Shown here in pieces: positions 42,899 through 51,263 of a stretch of DNA of 64,000 nucleotides. Source of the stretch: Methylobacterium radiotolerans JCM 2831 (GTDB lineage Bacteria > Pseudomonadota > Alphaproteobacteria > Rhizobiales > Beijerinckiaceae); NCBI RefSeq assembly GCF_000019725.1, contig NC_010510.1, forward strand, positions 152,501 to 216,500. Reading direction: 5' to 3'. The first letter of the stretch is position 1. Every line of letters starts with the position of its first letter. The position numbers were made by a program, and so were the translations under genes. The notes below the pieces were generated by a model that was not told the DNA's origin, did not search any database, and saw only the letters and a list, made by a program, of their open reading frames with translations.

Positions 42899-44200
42899 AT
42901 GGATGTCGAAGCGCGCGCCGTCCGGCGGGTCAGCAGGCGGCTGCTGCCCCTCCTGATCACCTGCTACTTCATCTCCTACCTCGACCGGGTCAATGTCGGC
43001 TTCGCCGCGCTGACCATGAACGAGGACCTCGGCATCTCCGCCACGGCCTACGGCCTCGGGGCCGGCATCTTCTTCCTGACCTACTTCGTGTTCGAGGTGC
43101 CGTCGAACCTGATCCTGGAGCGGGTCGGGGCGCGGGTGTGGATCGCCCGCATCATGCTGACCTGGGGGCTCCTGTCGGGCGCGATGGCCTTCATCGTCGG
43201 CGAGACGAGCTTCTACGCCGTGCGCCTGCTGCTCGGCGCCGCGGAGGCCGGCTTCTTTCCCGGCATCATCTTCTATCTCACGCTGTGGTTCCCCGCGCGC
43301 TACCGCGGGCGGATCATCGGCACCTTCATGGTCGCGGTCCCGCTGTCGAGCGTCGTCGGCGCGCCGGTCTCGGGGGCGCTGCTGGGCCTCGACGGGGTCT
43401 GGGGCTTCAGGGGCTGGCAGTGGCTCTACGTCCTCGAGGCCCTGCCGGCCGTCATCTGCGCCGGCATCGTCCTGGGCTTCCTGACGGACCGGCCGGCGCA
43501 GGCGGCCTGGCTGCCGGCGGACGAGCGCGCCTGGCTCACCGAGCGCCTCGCGCAGGAGCGGCGGGCGCGCGAATCCGCCCGCCGCTACAGCGTCCGGGAC
43601 GCGCTCCTCGACCGGCGCGTGCTCGCCGTCGCCTTCGTGTATTTCGGCAACGTGGCGCTGCTCTACGGGCTCAGCTTCTTCCTGCCGCAGATCGTGAAGG
43701 GCTTCGACCTCACGAACGTCCAGACCGGTCTCGTCAGCCTCATCCCCTTCGCGATCGGGATCGTCGGCATGCTCGCCCTCGGACGCTCCTCGGACCGCCG
43801 GGGCGAGCGCAAGGGGCACGCGGCCTTCGCGCTCCTGCTCGCGGCCGGCGGCACGGCCGGGGCGGCACTGGTCTCCGATCCCTACGCCAAGATGGTCCTG
43901 TTCAGCGTCTCGGCCTTCGGCGTCTTCGGCGGCCTCCCGGTGATCTGGACGCTGCCCACCGCCTTCCTGTCCGGCGCCGCGGCGGCCGGCGGGATCGCCA
44001 TCGTCAACGCCCTCGGCAACCTCTCCGGCTTCGCGGCCCCCTACGCGGTCGGCGCGATCAAGGATGCCACCGGCACCTTCACGGGCGGCCTCCTCCTCAT
44101 CGCGGCGGCCGGGCTCGCCGCCATGGTGACGGTCCTCTGCCTCACCCACGACCCACACCTGGAGCAGGCCGCGGCGCGCGGTGCGCAGGCGGCGGAGTAG
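42899..44200 (+). CDS. MFS transporter, ACS family
   Basis: A 433-residue, 12-helix carrier of organic anions: LLPLLITCYFISYLDRVNVG, FAALTMNEDLGISATAYGLG, FFLTYFVFEVPSNLILERVG and LLLGAAEAGFFPGIIFYLTL are textbook ACS (tartrate/phthalate/hexuronate) features. It has a good ribosome site (GAGGGAGG upstream of 42899). Between the epoxide-hydrolase-like gene and the FAD dehydrogenase gene, all in one direction; the likely cargo is a hydroxy acid such as lactate or glycolate-like compounds, by context only. Confidence 0.9.
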   Translation: MDVEARAVRRVSRRLLPLLITCYFISYLDRVNVGFAALTMNEDLGISATAYGLGAGIFFLTYFVFEVPSNLILERVGARVWIARIMLTWGLLSGAMAFIVGETSFYAVRLLLGAAEAGFFPGIIFYLTLWFPARYRGRIIGTFMVAVPLSSVVGAPVSGALLGLDGVWGFRGWQWLYVLEALPAVICAGIVLGFLTDRPAQAAWLPADERAWLTERLAQERRARESARRYSVRDALLDRRVLAVAFVYFGNVALLYGLSFFLPQIVKGFDLTNVQTGLVSLIPFAIGIVGMLALGRSSDRRGERKGHAAFALLLAAGGTAGAALVSDPYAKMVLFSVSAFGVFGGLPVIWTLPTAFLSGAAAAGGIAIVNALGNLSGFAAPYAVGAIKDATGTFTGGLLLIAAAGLAAMVTVLCLTHDPHLEQAAARGAQAAE

Positions 44201-44230
44201 ACGCGGCGGAGTAGACGCGGCGCAGGAGAC
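44189..44230. repeat. Three 14-bp tandem repeats across the MFS stop codon
   Basis: GCGGCGGAGTAGAC occurs at 44189-44202 and 44203-44216, with a variant at 44217-44230. The first copy contains the TAG stop codon of the MFS gene. Probably replication slippage. Confidence 0.7.
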
Positions 44231-44421
44231 GCGATCTGGGGGCAGGGGATCGCGCCGCCGCCCTGCCGCGCCCGGGGGGGGCGGCGGGTGGCGGCCGGCG
44301 GCCGATCGACTTATGGCAGCGTCGGACTGTCCTCCCGGCGGAGGCCGTGTTGCGGGGCCGCGCGAGCCCGGGGACACGCCGTCGCCGGCGACGCGCCGGC
44401 TCGAACCCATCGGAGCAGCCC

Positions 44422-45840
44422 ATGAACGCACCCGCTCCCGCCCCCCGCACCCGCCCGGACGCGGCGACGATCGCGGGTCTCACCGAGGCCTTGCGGGCCG
44501 TGCTCGGGGACCGGGTGACGGAGAGCCGGGCCGTGCGCGAGCAGCACGCCAACCAGCTCACCTGGGCGCCGTGCGAGCCGCCGGACCTCGTGGTCTTCCC
44601 GCACACCACCGCGGAGGTGCAGGCCGTCGTGCGCGCCTGCGCCGAGCGCGACGTGCCGATCGTGCCCTACGGCGTCGGCACCTCCCTCGAGGGCCACGTC
44701 AACGCGCCGTTCGGCGGCGTCTCGATCGACACGGGCGCGATGAATCGCGTCCGCGCGGTCAATGCCGACGACCTCGACTGCACGGTCGAGGCCGGCGTCA
44801 CCCGCAGGGCGCTGAACGCGTACCTGCGCGATACCGGCCTGTTCTTCCCCATCGATCCCGGGGCGGACGCCACGATCGGCGGGATGGCGGCGACGCGGGC
44901 ATCGGGCACCAACGCCGTGCGCTACGGGACGATGAAGGATGCGGTGCTCGCGCTCACCGCGGTGATGCCGAACGGCGACATCGTCACGACCGCCCGGAGG
45001 GCGCGCAAGTCGTCCGCCGGCTACGATCTCACCCGGCTCCTCGTCGGCTCGGAGGGCACGCTCGGGATCATCACCGAGGTCACGCTGCGCCTGCACGGCA
45101 TCCCCGAGGCGATCTCGGCGGGCATCTGCCCGTTCCCCTCGATCAAGGCGGCCTGCGACGCCACGATCCTGACGATCCAATCCGGCATCCCGGTCGCGCG
45201 CATCGAGCTGCTCGACGAGGTGCAGGTCGCGGCCTGCAACCGCTACTCGAAGCTGACCCTGCCGGAGACCCCGCTGCTCCTGGTCGAGTTCCACGGCACG
45301 GACGCGGGCGCGCGGGAGCAGGCCGAGCGGTTCGGCGAGATCGCCGCCGAGCTCGGCGGCGGCCCGTTCGACTGGGCGACCGGGGCCGACGCGCGCGCAC
45401 GCCTCTGGCAGGCGCGCCACGACGTCTACTGGGCCGCGGTCGCGCTGCGGCCCGGTCCCACGATCAAGAACATGTCGACCGATGTCTGCGTGCCGATCTC
45501 GCGGCTCGCGGAATGCGTGGAGGCGACGAAGCGCGACATCGCCGCGACCGGGCTCACGGCGCCGATCGCCGGCCATGTCGGCGACGGCAACTTCCACACC
45601 CTCCCGCTCGTCGATGCCGACAGCCCCGAGGAGATGTCCGCGGTGGCCGGCTTTCTCGACCGGCTCGTCGCCCGCGCGCTGGACCTGGGCGGCACCTGCA
45701 CGGGCGAGCACGGGATCGGCCAGAAGAAGATGCGCTTCATGGAGAGCGAGCACGGGCCGGAGGCGCTCGGCCTCATGCGGACCCTCAAGCGCGCCATCGA
45801 TCCCCGGAACCTCATGAACCCCGGCAAGCTGATCCCCTGA
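44422..45840 (+). CDS. FAD-binding D-lactate dehydrogenase/glycolate oxidase-type enzyme
   Basis: A 472-residue FAD-linked 2-hydroxyacid dehydrogenase. The PCMH FAD domain (VPIVPYGVGTSLEGHVNAPF, IDPGADATIGGMAATRASGT, LLVGSEGTLGIITEVTLRLH) is followed by the FAD-oxidase C-terminal domain with the metal-site histidines in GHVGDGNFHTLPLVD and the motif GGTCTGEHGIGQKKMRFM. It matches the LDHD/Dld cytochrome-linked D-lactate dehydrogenases, which pass electrons to cytochrome or quinone. ATG 44422 gives the normal length. With the MFS gene it suggests uptake and oxidation of a 2-hydroxy acid. Confidence 0.93.
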   Translation: MNAPAPAPRTRPDAATIAGLTEALRAVLGDRVTESRAVREQHANQLTWAPCEPPDLVVFPHTTAEVQAVVRACAERDVPIVPYGVGTSLEGHVNAPFGGVSIDTGAMNRVRAVNADDLDCTVEAGVTRRALNAYLRDTGLFFPIDPGADATIGGMAATRASGTNAVRYGTMKDAVLALTAVMPNGDIVTTARRARKSSAGYDLTRLLVGSEGTLGIITEVTLRLHGIPEAISAGICPFPSIKAACDATILTIQSGIPVARIELLDEVQVAACNRYSKLTLPETPLLLVEFHGTDAGAREQAERFGEIAAELGGGPFDWATGADARARLWQARHDVYWAAVALRPGPTIKNMSTDVCVPISRLAECVEATKRDIAATGLTAPIAGHVGDGNFHTLPLVDADSPEEMSAVAGFLDRLVARALDLGGTCTGEHGIGQKKMRFMESEHGPEALGLMRTLKRAIDPRNLMNPGKLIP

Positions 45841-46837
45841 CGCGGACGCGGTCCGCGACCCGCCGGCCCCGGAGGGCCGCCCCTTCGCGGGCCTCGCGTC
45901 GTCCGACCGCGTCGGGCTCGACACGCGGGCGCTCGGGGCCCGGACCGCCGAGCTCGGCACGGCCCTGGCCGTGACCGCGCGGCCGTGTCGTCGATTGCGC
46001 CATCCCCTCAAGGCGGCCCGCGCCCATCAGCACCGTTGGCCGCTCGCGCGGATACGGAGATCGGGCTCGAACGGCGTCGGTGGATGGCGTACCCGGCGAC
46101 AGGGCGGGATCGGTTTCTGCCCGCCCGCTCCCGGAGCCACGATCAGATGGCTTCACAGCGTCCCGTGAGCGGACGCTCCCGGTCGCGAGCCGGCGCGGGC
46201 GGGTGTGCCCGCGCTCAGGGCCCTCCATCGTCCGGGCCTGACCGACCTTCGGTCCGCGATACGCTTCGCATCGACGACAGGATCTCGGACCGGAGACATC
46301 GATCGCCTCACGGGCTGCGGCGATGTCGGTGCGTCGTCGGTTCTCCGATCCGGCGCGGCGTCGGCACGGCCGGCCCATCGTTCGCCCCTGCCCCGCGCTT
46401 CATCGCCGATTCGTCCGGTCCCAGCCGATCCTCCCGGCCAGCACGATCCGGGACCGGCCCGTCAACGCGGCGGCACCGGGCTCGGGAATCTACCGGACGC
46501 TGCGTCGCGGATAGCCGGCTTCACCGGCACAGCCGGGACGGATGTCCGCGAAGCCCGGAACCGGCCGCGAGGCCTCGCCCGAACCGGCGAGGATCGAGGG
46601 GAGGGCGGTCGCGCAGCGAGGCTGCACGCGCGGCGCCGCCTTATAATCCCGCTCCGTCGACCGCGGCGTGTGAATTATTTTGCTTGCCATAGGATCCTGG
46701 CACACAGAATAATGCATGCCGCAAAGCCAATATCGGAACCCGACACGAGGTTTCGGCGAGGCCGGCGATGCGCCGACGTGCACGCCAATCCTATAGCACG
46801 TCGCCGAATGTCAGCGCAGGGACGAGGGAGGAAGCTC
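45841..46837. other. About 1 kb without a recognisable gene
   Basis: The rightmost 180 bases (46660-46837) are AT-richer and contain the palindrome AGGATCCT (46691-46698); they should carry the promoter of the antiporter gene. The rest has only unsupported overlapping frames in the high-GC background. Confidence 0.5.
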
Positions 46838-48139
46838 ATGGCCATGCCAAACGCCACGCCGGCTACGGCAATACCCAGTACCAATCGATGGCTGCAGATC
46901 GTGCTCGGCGTGATCTGCATGGTTGCCGCGGCGAACATCCAGTATGCCTGGACGCTGTTCGTTCCCGAGATCCAGAAGACCTTCGGTTGGGACCGCGCCG
47001 CGATCCAGGTCGCCTTCACGATCTTCGTCGTCGTCCAGACCTGGCTGACCCCGATCGAGGGCTACTTCATCGACAAGTACGGCCCTAGCCGCGTCGTGAT
47101 GTTCGGCGGCCTGATGACGGGCCTGGCCTGGGTCATCAACTCCTACGCCACCAGCCTGAGCGGCTTCTACCTCGGCTCAGTGGCCGGCGGTATCGGCGTC
47201 GGCTGCGTCTACGCCACCTGTGTCAACAACGCGCTCAAGTGGTTCCCGGACAAGCGCGGCCTGGCGGTCGGCCTCACGGCGGGCGGCTACGGCGCCGGCT
47301 CGGCGCTCACCATCCTGCCGATCGCCAAGATGATCGACGGTGGCAACTACGCCCAGGCCTTCTTCGTCTTCGGCCTGATCCAGGGCGCCATCATCATTGC
47401 CGCCGCCATCGCCATGCGCGCCCCGCGCAAGGATCAGGTGCCGTTCTCCACCAAGGTCCTGCAGTCGCGGCGCGACTACACGCTGGGCGAGGCGCTGCGC
47501 ACCCCCGTGTTCTACGTGATGCTGCTGATGTTCACCTGCACGGTGACGGGCGGCCTGATGGCTGTGGCCCAGCTCGGCGTGATCGCGCAGGATCTCGGGG
47601 TGAAGAACTTCCAGGTCAACCTGTACTTCTTCGCCATGGCGGCGCTGCCCTTCGCGCTGATGCTCGACCGGATCATGAACGGGATCTCGCGCCCGCTCTT
47701 CGGCTTCGTCTCGGACCGGATCGGACGGGAGAAGACGATGTTCATCGCGTTCGCGATGGAGGGTATCGGCATCGTGGCCCTGGGCTATTTCGGCTCGAAT
47801 CCGTGGGCCTTCGTGATCCTGTCCGGTGTGGTGTTCCTGGCCTGGGGCGAGGTCTACTCGCTGTTCAGCGCCACCGCCGCCGACACCTTCGGCTCGAAGC
47901 ACATCGGCAAGATCTACGGCGTGCTCTACTGCGCCAAGGGCTTCGCGGCGCTGTTCGTGCCGGTGGGCAACCTGATCATGCAGGCGACCGGTACCTGGGC
48001 GACGGTCCTCTACACGGTGGCGACCATGGACCTGATCGCCGCCATCCTGGCGATCGCGGTGCTGCGGCCGATGCTCAAGCAGCACCACGCGGCGAACAAC
48101 GACGCCGCGGCGCCGGCGCTGACGCTGGCGCACGCCTGA
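46838..48139 (+). CDS. MFS antiporter of the oxalate/formate (OxlT) family
   Basis: A 433-residue, 12-helix carrier. The opening LGVICMVAAANIQYAWTLFV, PIEGYFIDKYGPSRVVMFGG, GVGCVYATCVNNALKWFPDK, RGLAVGLTAGGYGAGSALTI and, late, CAKGFAALFVPVGNLIMQAT closely follow OxlT of oxalate-using bacteria. It exchanges oxalate for formate or related dicarboxylates. GGGAGGAAG precedes ATG 46838. No frc, oxc or oxalate-CoA ligase genes are present in the window; a GntR regulator follows. Confidence 0.9.
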   Translation: MAMPNATPATAIPSTNRWLQIVLGVICMVAAANIQYAWTLFVPEIQKTFGWDRAAIQVAFTIFVVVQTWLTPIEGYFIDKYGPSRVVMFGGLMTGLAWVINSYATSLSGFYLGSVAGGIGVGCVYATCVNNALKWFPDKRGLAVGLTAGGYGAGSALTILPIAKMIDGGNYAQAFFVFGLIQGAIIIAAAIAMRAPRKDQVPFSTKVLQSRRDYTLGEALRTPVFYVMLLMFTCTVTGGLMAVAQLGVIAQDLGVKNFQVNLYFFAMAALPFALMLDRIMNGISRPLFGFVSDRIGREKTMFIAFAMEGIGIVALGYFGSNPWAFVILSGVVFLAWGEVYSLFSATAADTFGSKHIGKIYGVLYCAKGFAALFVPVGNLIMQATGTWATVLYTVATMDLIAAILAIAVLRPMLKQHHAANNDAAAPALTLAHA

Positions 48140-48181
48140 GTGACCGGCTCGGCCGCTCCGCGGCCGGGCCGGACCCGCGAC

Positions 48182-48211
48182 GCCCCGGCTCCGGAATCTC
48201 GGAGCCGGGGC
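48182..48211 (+). terminator. Terminator hairpin after the antiporter
   Basis: GCCCCGGCTCCG (48182-48193), loop GAATCT, CGGAGCCGGGGC (48200-48211): a perfect 12-bp stem 43 bases after the stop. No T tract follows. Confidence 0.65.
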
Positions 48212-48423
48212 AGAGACGATCGAGGGGGTTGCGCGCCGCCGGCACCGTCGCGGCGTCTCTTCGGGACGCACGTCGCAGCGGGCACCTGCGGATCCTCGGG
48301 CGTACACCTCCGATCATGCCGTGCTTCGTCGGCGCCTCGCTCTCACGCGACATTCCAGCCGCGCTCCGGCGCCCGCCCGAGATCTGAGGCCGGAACCAGT
48401 TCCCGCGTTTTCGGAGATCGACT

Positions 48424-49125
48424 GTGCTGCAGCCTCCCGAGACCTCCCTGGGTCTGGCCTCGATCGGGCAGACCGCGAGCCTGCGCGAGCAGGCCTACGA
48501 CAGCATCAAGCAATCGATCCTGGCGATGGATCTCTACGACGGCTCAGCGCAGATCCGGCTGCACGAACACCAGATCGCGCAGGATCTCGGCATCAGCCGC
48601 ACGCCAGTCCGGGAAGCCCTGACGCTTCTCGAGCGGGAAGGCTTCGTGAGCACGGTGCCGCGCCGCGGCCTCTTCGTGACGCGCAAGACCAAGCGCGAGA
48701 TCGTCGAGATGATCACCGTCTGGGCCGCGCTCGAGGGCATGGCGGCCCATGCCGCCGCGCGGCACGCCGAAGATTCCGAACTTCGCGCGCTCGGCAGGGC
48801 GTTCGAAGATTTCGAGATATCCACTTTACCCGATCATCTGAAAGCCTATGACGAGGCCAACCTCGACTTTCATCGGACGATCATCCGTCTCGGCGGCTGC
48901 GGATTGATGGTCGAGATGACGACCAACCTGTTCATCCACATGCGGGCGCTCCGGTCGGCCTTCCTCCATCGGGCCGGGAGGCTCGAAGATTCGATGCGCG
49001 AGCATGCCGCCATCATCGCCGCCCTGCAGGCACGCGACGCGGATCGGGCCGCGGTCCTCGTGCGCGATCACGCGCTCGGGCTGATCGCGCACGTCGAGGC
49101 GCACTGGGCTTGGCCAGAGGGGTAA
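48424..49125 (+). CDS. GntR-family regulator with FCD domain
   Basis: A 233-residue FadR-type regulator: SLREQAYDSIKQSILAMDLY, HEHQIAQDLGISRTPVREAL, TLLEREGFVSTVPRRGLFVT, then an FCD domain with metal-site residues in DEANLDFHRTIIRLGG and MREHAAIIAALQARDADRA. GTG 48424 has GGAG seven bases ahead. It sits behind the OxlT-like antiporter, which is the probable target, though the strong terminator between them implies its own promoter. Confidence 0.88.
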   Translation: MLQPPETSLGLASIGQTASLREQAYDSIKQSILAMDLYDGSAQIRLHEHQIAQDLGISRTPVREALTLLEREGFVSTVPRRGLFVTRKTKREIVEMITVWAALEGMAAHAAARHAEDSELRALGRAFEDFEISTLPDHLKAYDEANLDFHRTIIRLGGCGLMVEMTTNLFIHMRALRSAFLHRAGRLEDSMREHAAIIAALQARDADRAAVLVRDHALGLIAHVEAHWAWPEG

Positions 49126-49152
49126 GAGCCACCGCCGACGGAGAATCGACCT

Positions 49153-49335
49153 ATGCTACCGTCCGTTCACATGACCGATCTGCTCGGCCTCGGCTTCCTG
49201 ATCATCGGGCTCGTCGGAGCCGGGATCGCCAGCGCGAGCCGGTCGACGCGCTTCGCGGAGGAGCCGCGTGAGGAACTCGCGGGCGGAGCGCTGCTCGTGG
49301 CGATCCTCGGCCTCGCCTTCGTGCTCGCCGAGTGA
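49153..49335 (+). CDS. 60-residue membrane protein
   Basis: MLPSVHMTDLLGLGFLIIGL, VGAGIASASRSTRFAEEPRE, ELAGGALLVAILGLAFVLAE: two predicted membrane helices joined by a charged loop. A later ATG (49171) would drop six residues. No family recognised. Confidence 0.55.
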   Translation: MLPSVHMTDLLGLGFLIIGLVGAGIASASRSTRFAEEPREELAGGALLVAILGLAFVLAE

Positions 49336-49416
49336 GCGGGCGCAGCGCGGGCAAGGCGGCCTCTGCGGCTCGCCATGCCGCAGATTTGCAACAGGCGCCG
49401 GAAACAGCCGGGAGGG

Positions 49417-49431
49417 CTGGAATTATTCCAG
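49417..49431. promoter_or_regulatory. Palindrome resembling an iron-control (Irr/ICE) box
   Basis: CTGGAAT T ATTCCAG is a perfect 15-base palindrome. The core TGGAANNNTTCCA resembles the ICE element of alphaproteobacterial Irr (TAGAANNNTTCTA). It lies 50 bases upstream of the predicted -35 box of the FecI-type operon. Confidence 0.45.
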
Positions 49432-49480
49432 TCCAACGCCCCGCTGTCCGGCCATTCATTTCTCGCGTCTAGACAACCGT

Positions 49481-49509
49481 TTGACCGAACAGAGCAACCG
49501 CAGTTTAGA
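49481..49509 (+). promoter_or_regulatory. Predicted sigma-70-like promoter of the fecI-type operon
   Basis: TTGACC (49481-49486), exactly 17 bases, TTTAGA (49504-49509). Spacing is ideal and the boxes are close to consensus. The expected start near 49516 gives a leader of about 100 bases before the sigma factor gene. Confidence 0.6.
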
Positions 49510-49617
49510 GGTGCTACAAAGATCTGAGCCGCTTGCGCCCGTCGGGGCCATATTATTTTAATCCGTCGGACGCTGCACGCGACTGTGCACGGGCGCGAGC
49601 ATCTGAGGATTGGAGTA

Positions 49618-50127
49618 ATGGCGGCGGTATCGGTGGATGCCCTGCATCGCAGCGAGAACCTGAACCTTCATCGGTTCCTGCTCCGCAAGCTCGGCAATCC
49701 CGCGGATGCCGCCGATGCCGCGCAGGAGACGTATCTCCGTCTCGTCAAGGCGCTCACCACCACCGACCTGGAGCAGCCGCGCCTGTTCCTGTTCCACCTC
49801 GCCCGCAACGTCGCCGCCAATCTCGGCAAGCGCCGCCGGTTCGAGGCCGGCCTGTTCCGGTCCATCACCGATCTCGAGCTGTCCAGCGTCGTGGACGGCC
49901 GCGCGCAGACCGAGACGCAGGTGATCGCCCGCGAGCAGCTGCGCCTCGTCGCGGCAGCGATCGACGGGCTGCCGCCGCGCTGCCGCGAGGCGTTCCTCCT
50001 CAGCACCTTCGAGGGCCTCTCGAACGGGGAGGTCGCCGCCCGTCTCGGCGTCAGCCGCAACATGGTCGAGAAGCACCTCATCAAGGCGCTGCTGCACATC
50101 CGCCGCGCGTGCCACGAATTCTTCTGA
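49618..50127 (+). CDS. FecI-type ECF sigma factor
   Basis: A 169-residue iron-responsive ECF sigma factor. Region 2: LHRFLLRKLGNPADAADAAQ, ETYLRLVKAL, RLFLFHLARNVAANLGKRRR. Region 4: IDGLPPRCREAFLLSTFEGL, SNGEVAARLGVSRNMVEKHL, IKALLHIRRACHEFF. It directs transcription of outer-membrane transport genes when its FecR partner signals that the siderophore is bound. GAGGA lies eight bases before ATG 49618. First gene of a sigma/anti-sigma/receptor operon. Confidence 0.93.
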   Translation: MAAVSVDALHRSENLNLHRFLLRKLGNPADAADAAQETYLRLVKALTTTDLEQPRLFLFHLARNVAANLGKRRRFEAGLFRSITDLELSSVVDGRAQTETQVIAREQLRLVAAAIDGLPPRCREAFLLSTFEGLSNGEVAARLGVSRNMVEKHLIKALLHIRRACHEFF

Positions 50128-50199
50128 TCCGGAACGTCAGGACTTCGCGGCCTCGATGGTCTTCATAGGTCGGACGGGCGGAGCGGGCAGCGGGTCGAC

Positions 50200-51147
50200 A
50201 TGGAGGAGGAGCGGACGCCCGCGGGCGACGACGAGGCCGCGGACGACCCGGTCTACGCGCGGGCCGCGTTCTGGGTGGTTCGCCTGGCCTCCCCCGACGC
50301 GACCGACGCCGACCGGGCAGCCTTCGCGACCTGGCGCGCGGCCGACCCGGCCCATGCCGAGGCCTACGCGGAGATGGAGGCGTGGCGGCGCGTCGCCGGG
50401 CGCGCGCCCGATACGCGCCGGCGCAAGCGGCGGCCGCCGACGCGCCTCGTCGGTCTCGCGGCGGCGCTGGGCCTGTCCGGCTTCGTCGCCTACGAGAGCG
50501 GGCTCCTCGACCGCGTCCGCGCCGATGTCTGGACCGGTATCGGGGACATCGAGACGACGCGGCTCCCCGACGGCAGCCGCGCCGCCCTCAACACCGACAC
50601 GGCGCTGGTCCTGCGCTTCACGGCCGCCGAGCGCGACGTCCACCTGCTGCGCGGGGAGGCGGAGTTCGATGTCGTGCCCGACAGCGGCCGGCCCTTCGTG
50701 GTCCACGGCGGCGGTCTGCGGGTTCGCGCGGTGGGGACGCGCTTCTTCGTCCGGGCCGGCGGGGACGCCGAACCGGTCGGTGTGGCGGAGGGGCGCGTGG
50801 ACGCGTCGACATCCGCCGGCGCCGTGACGATCGGGGCCGGCGAGGTGGCCCTCCGGAGCGCCGACGGCCACCTGATGGTCGAGCGCGGCGATGTCGGGCG
50901 CGCCACGGCGTGGCGGGAGGGCCGGCTCGTCGTCACGGGGCAGCCCCTCGCCGCGGTCGTGGCCGACCTGAACCGCTATCGGCGCGGACGCATCGTGCTG
51001 CTCGGCTCGGGGCTCGGCGCGCAGCGCTTCAGCGGGACGCTCGACATCCGCGACACCGACGAAGCGCTCGACGTGCTGGTCGCGACGATGGGCCTGCGCG
51101 TCACGCGCCTGACCCCGTACCTCGTCCTCGTCAGGCCGCCGGGCTGA
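50200..51147 (+). CDS. FecR-type inner-membrane signal transducer/anti-sigma factor
   Basis: A 315-residue protein. The cytoplasmic N-terminal DUF4880 part (AAFWVVRLASPDATDADRAA, HAEAYAEMEAWRRVAGRAP) binds the sigma factor. A membrane helix follows (RLVGLAAALGLSGFVAYESG), then the periplasmic FecR domain (TGIGDIETTRLPDGSRAALN, LLRGEAEFDVVPDSGRPFVV, VRAVGTRFFVR). The STN-like C-terminus (FSGTLDIRDTDEALDVLVAT) contacts the receptor's signalling domain. Between the sigma gene and the receptor, the classical order. Confidence 0.92.
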   Translation: MEEERTPAGDDEAADDPVYARAAFWVVRLASPDATDADRAAFATWRAADPAHAEAYAEMEAWRRVAGRAPDTRRRKRRPPTRLVGLAAALGLSGFVAYESGLLDRVRADVWTGIGDIETTRLPDGSRAALNTDTALVLRFTAAERDVHLLRGEAEFDVVPDSGRPFVVHGGGLRVRAVGTRFFVRAGGDAEPVGVAEGRVDASTSAGAVTIGAGEVALRSADGHLMVERGDVGRATAWREGRLVVTGQPLAAVVADLNRYRRGRIVLLGSGLGAQRFSGTLDIRDTDEALDVLVATMGLRVTRLTPYLVLVRPPG

Positions 51148-51263
51148 CGGGGCGAAAAAAACCCGCGCGGGGAGGTCAGGAGTCGCGCGGCTCGATTGTC
51201 GTGTGTCCGTGAGGGCCCAGAGCGCGCGCCGAGCGCGCCGCCCTCCGCGGAACGGGGGCAGGG

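Noticed and set aside
46691..46710. A sigma-54 promoter (TGGCAC...) before the antiporter
   Set aside because: GG and GC elements are 13 bases apart, not the required 10.
46205..46837. A longer start for the OxlT-like carrier
   Set aside because: The extension is Arg-rich with no helices and the ribosome site belongs to ATG 46838.
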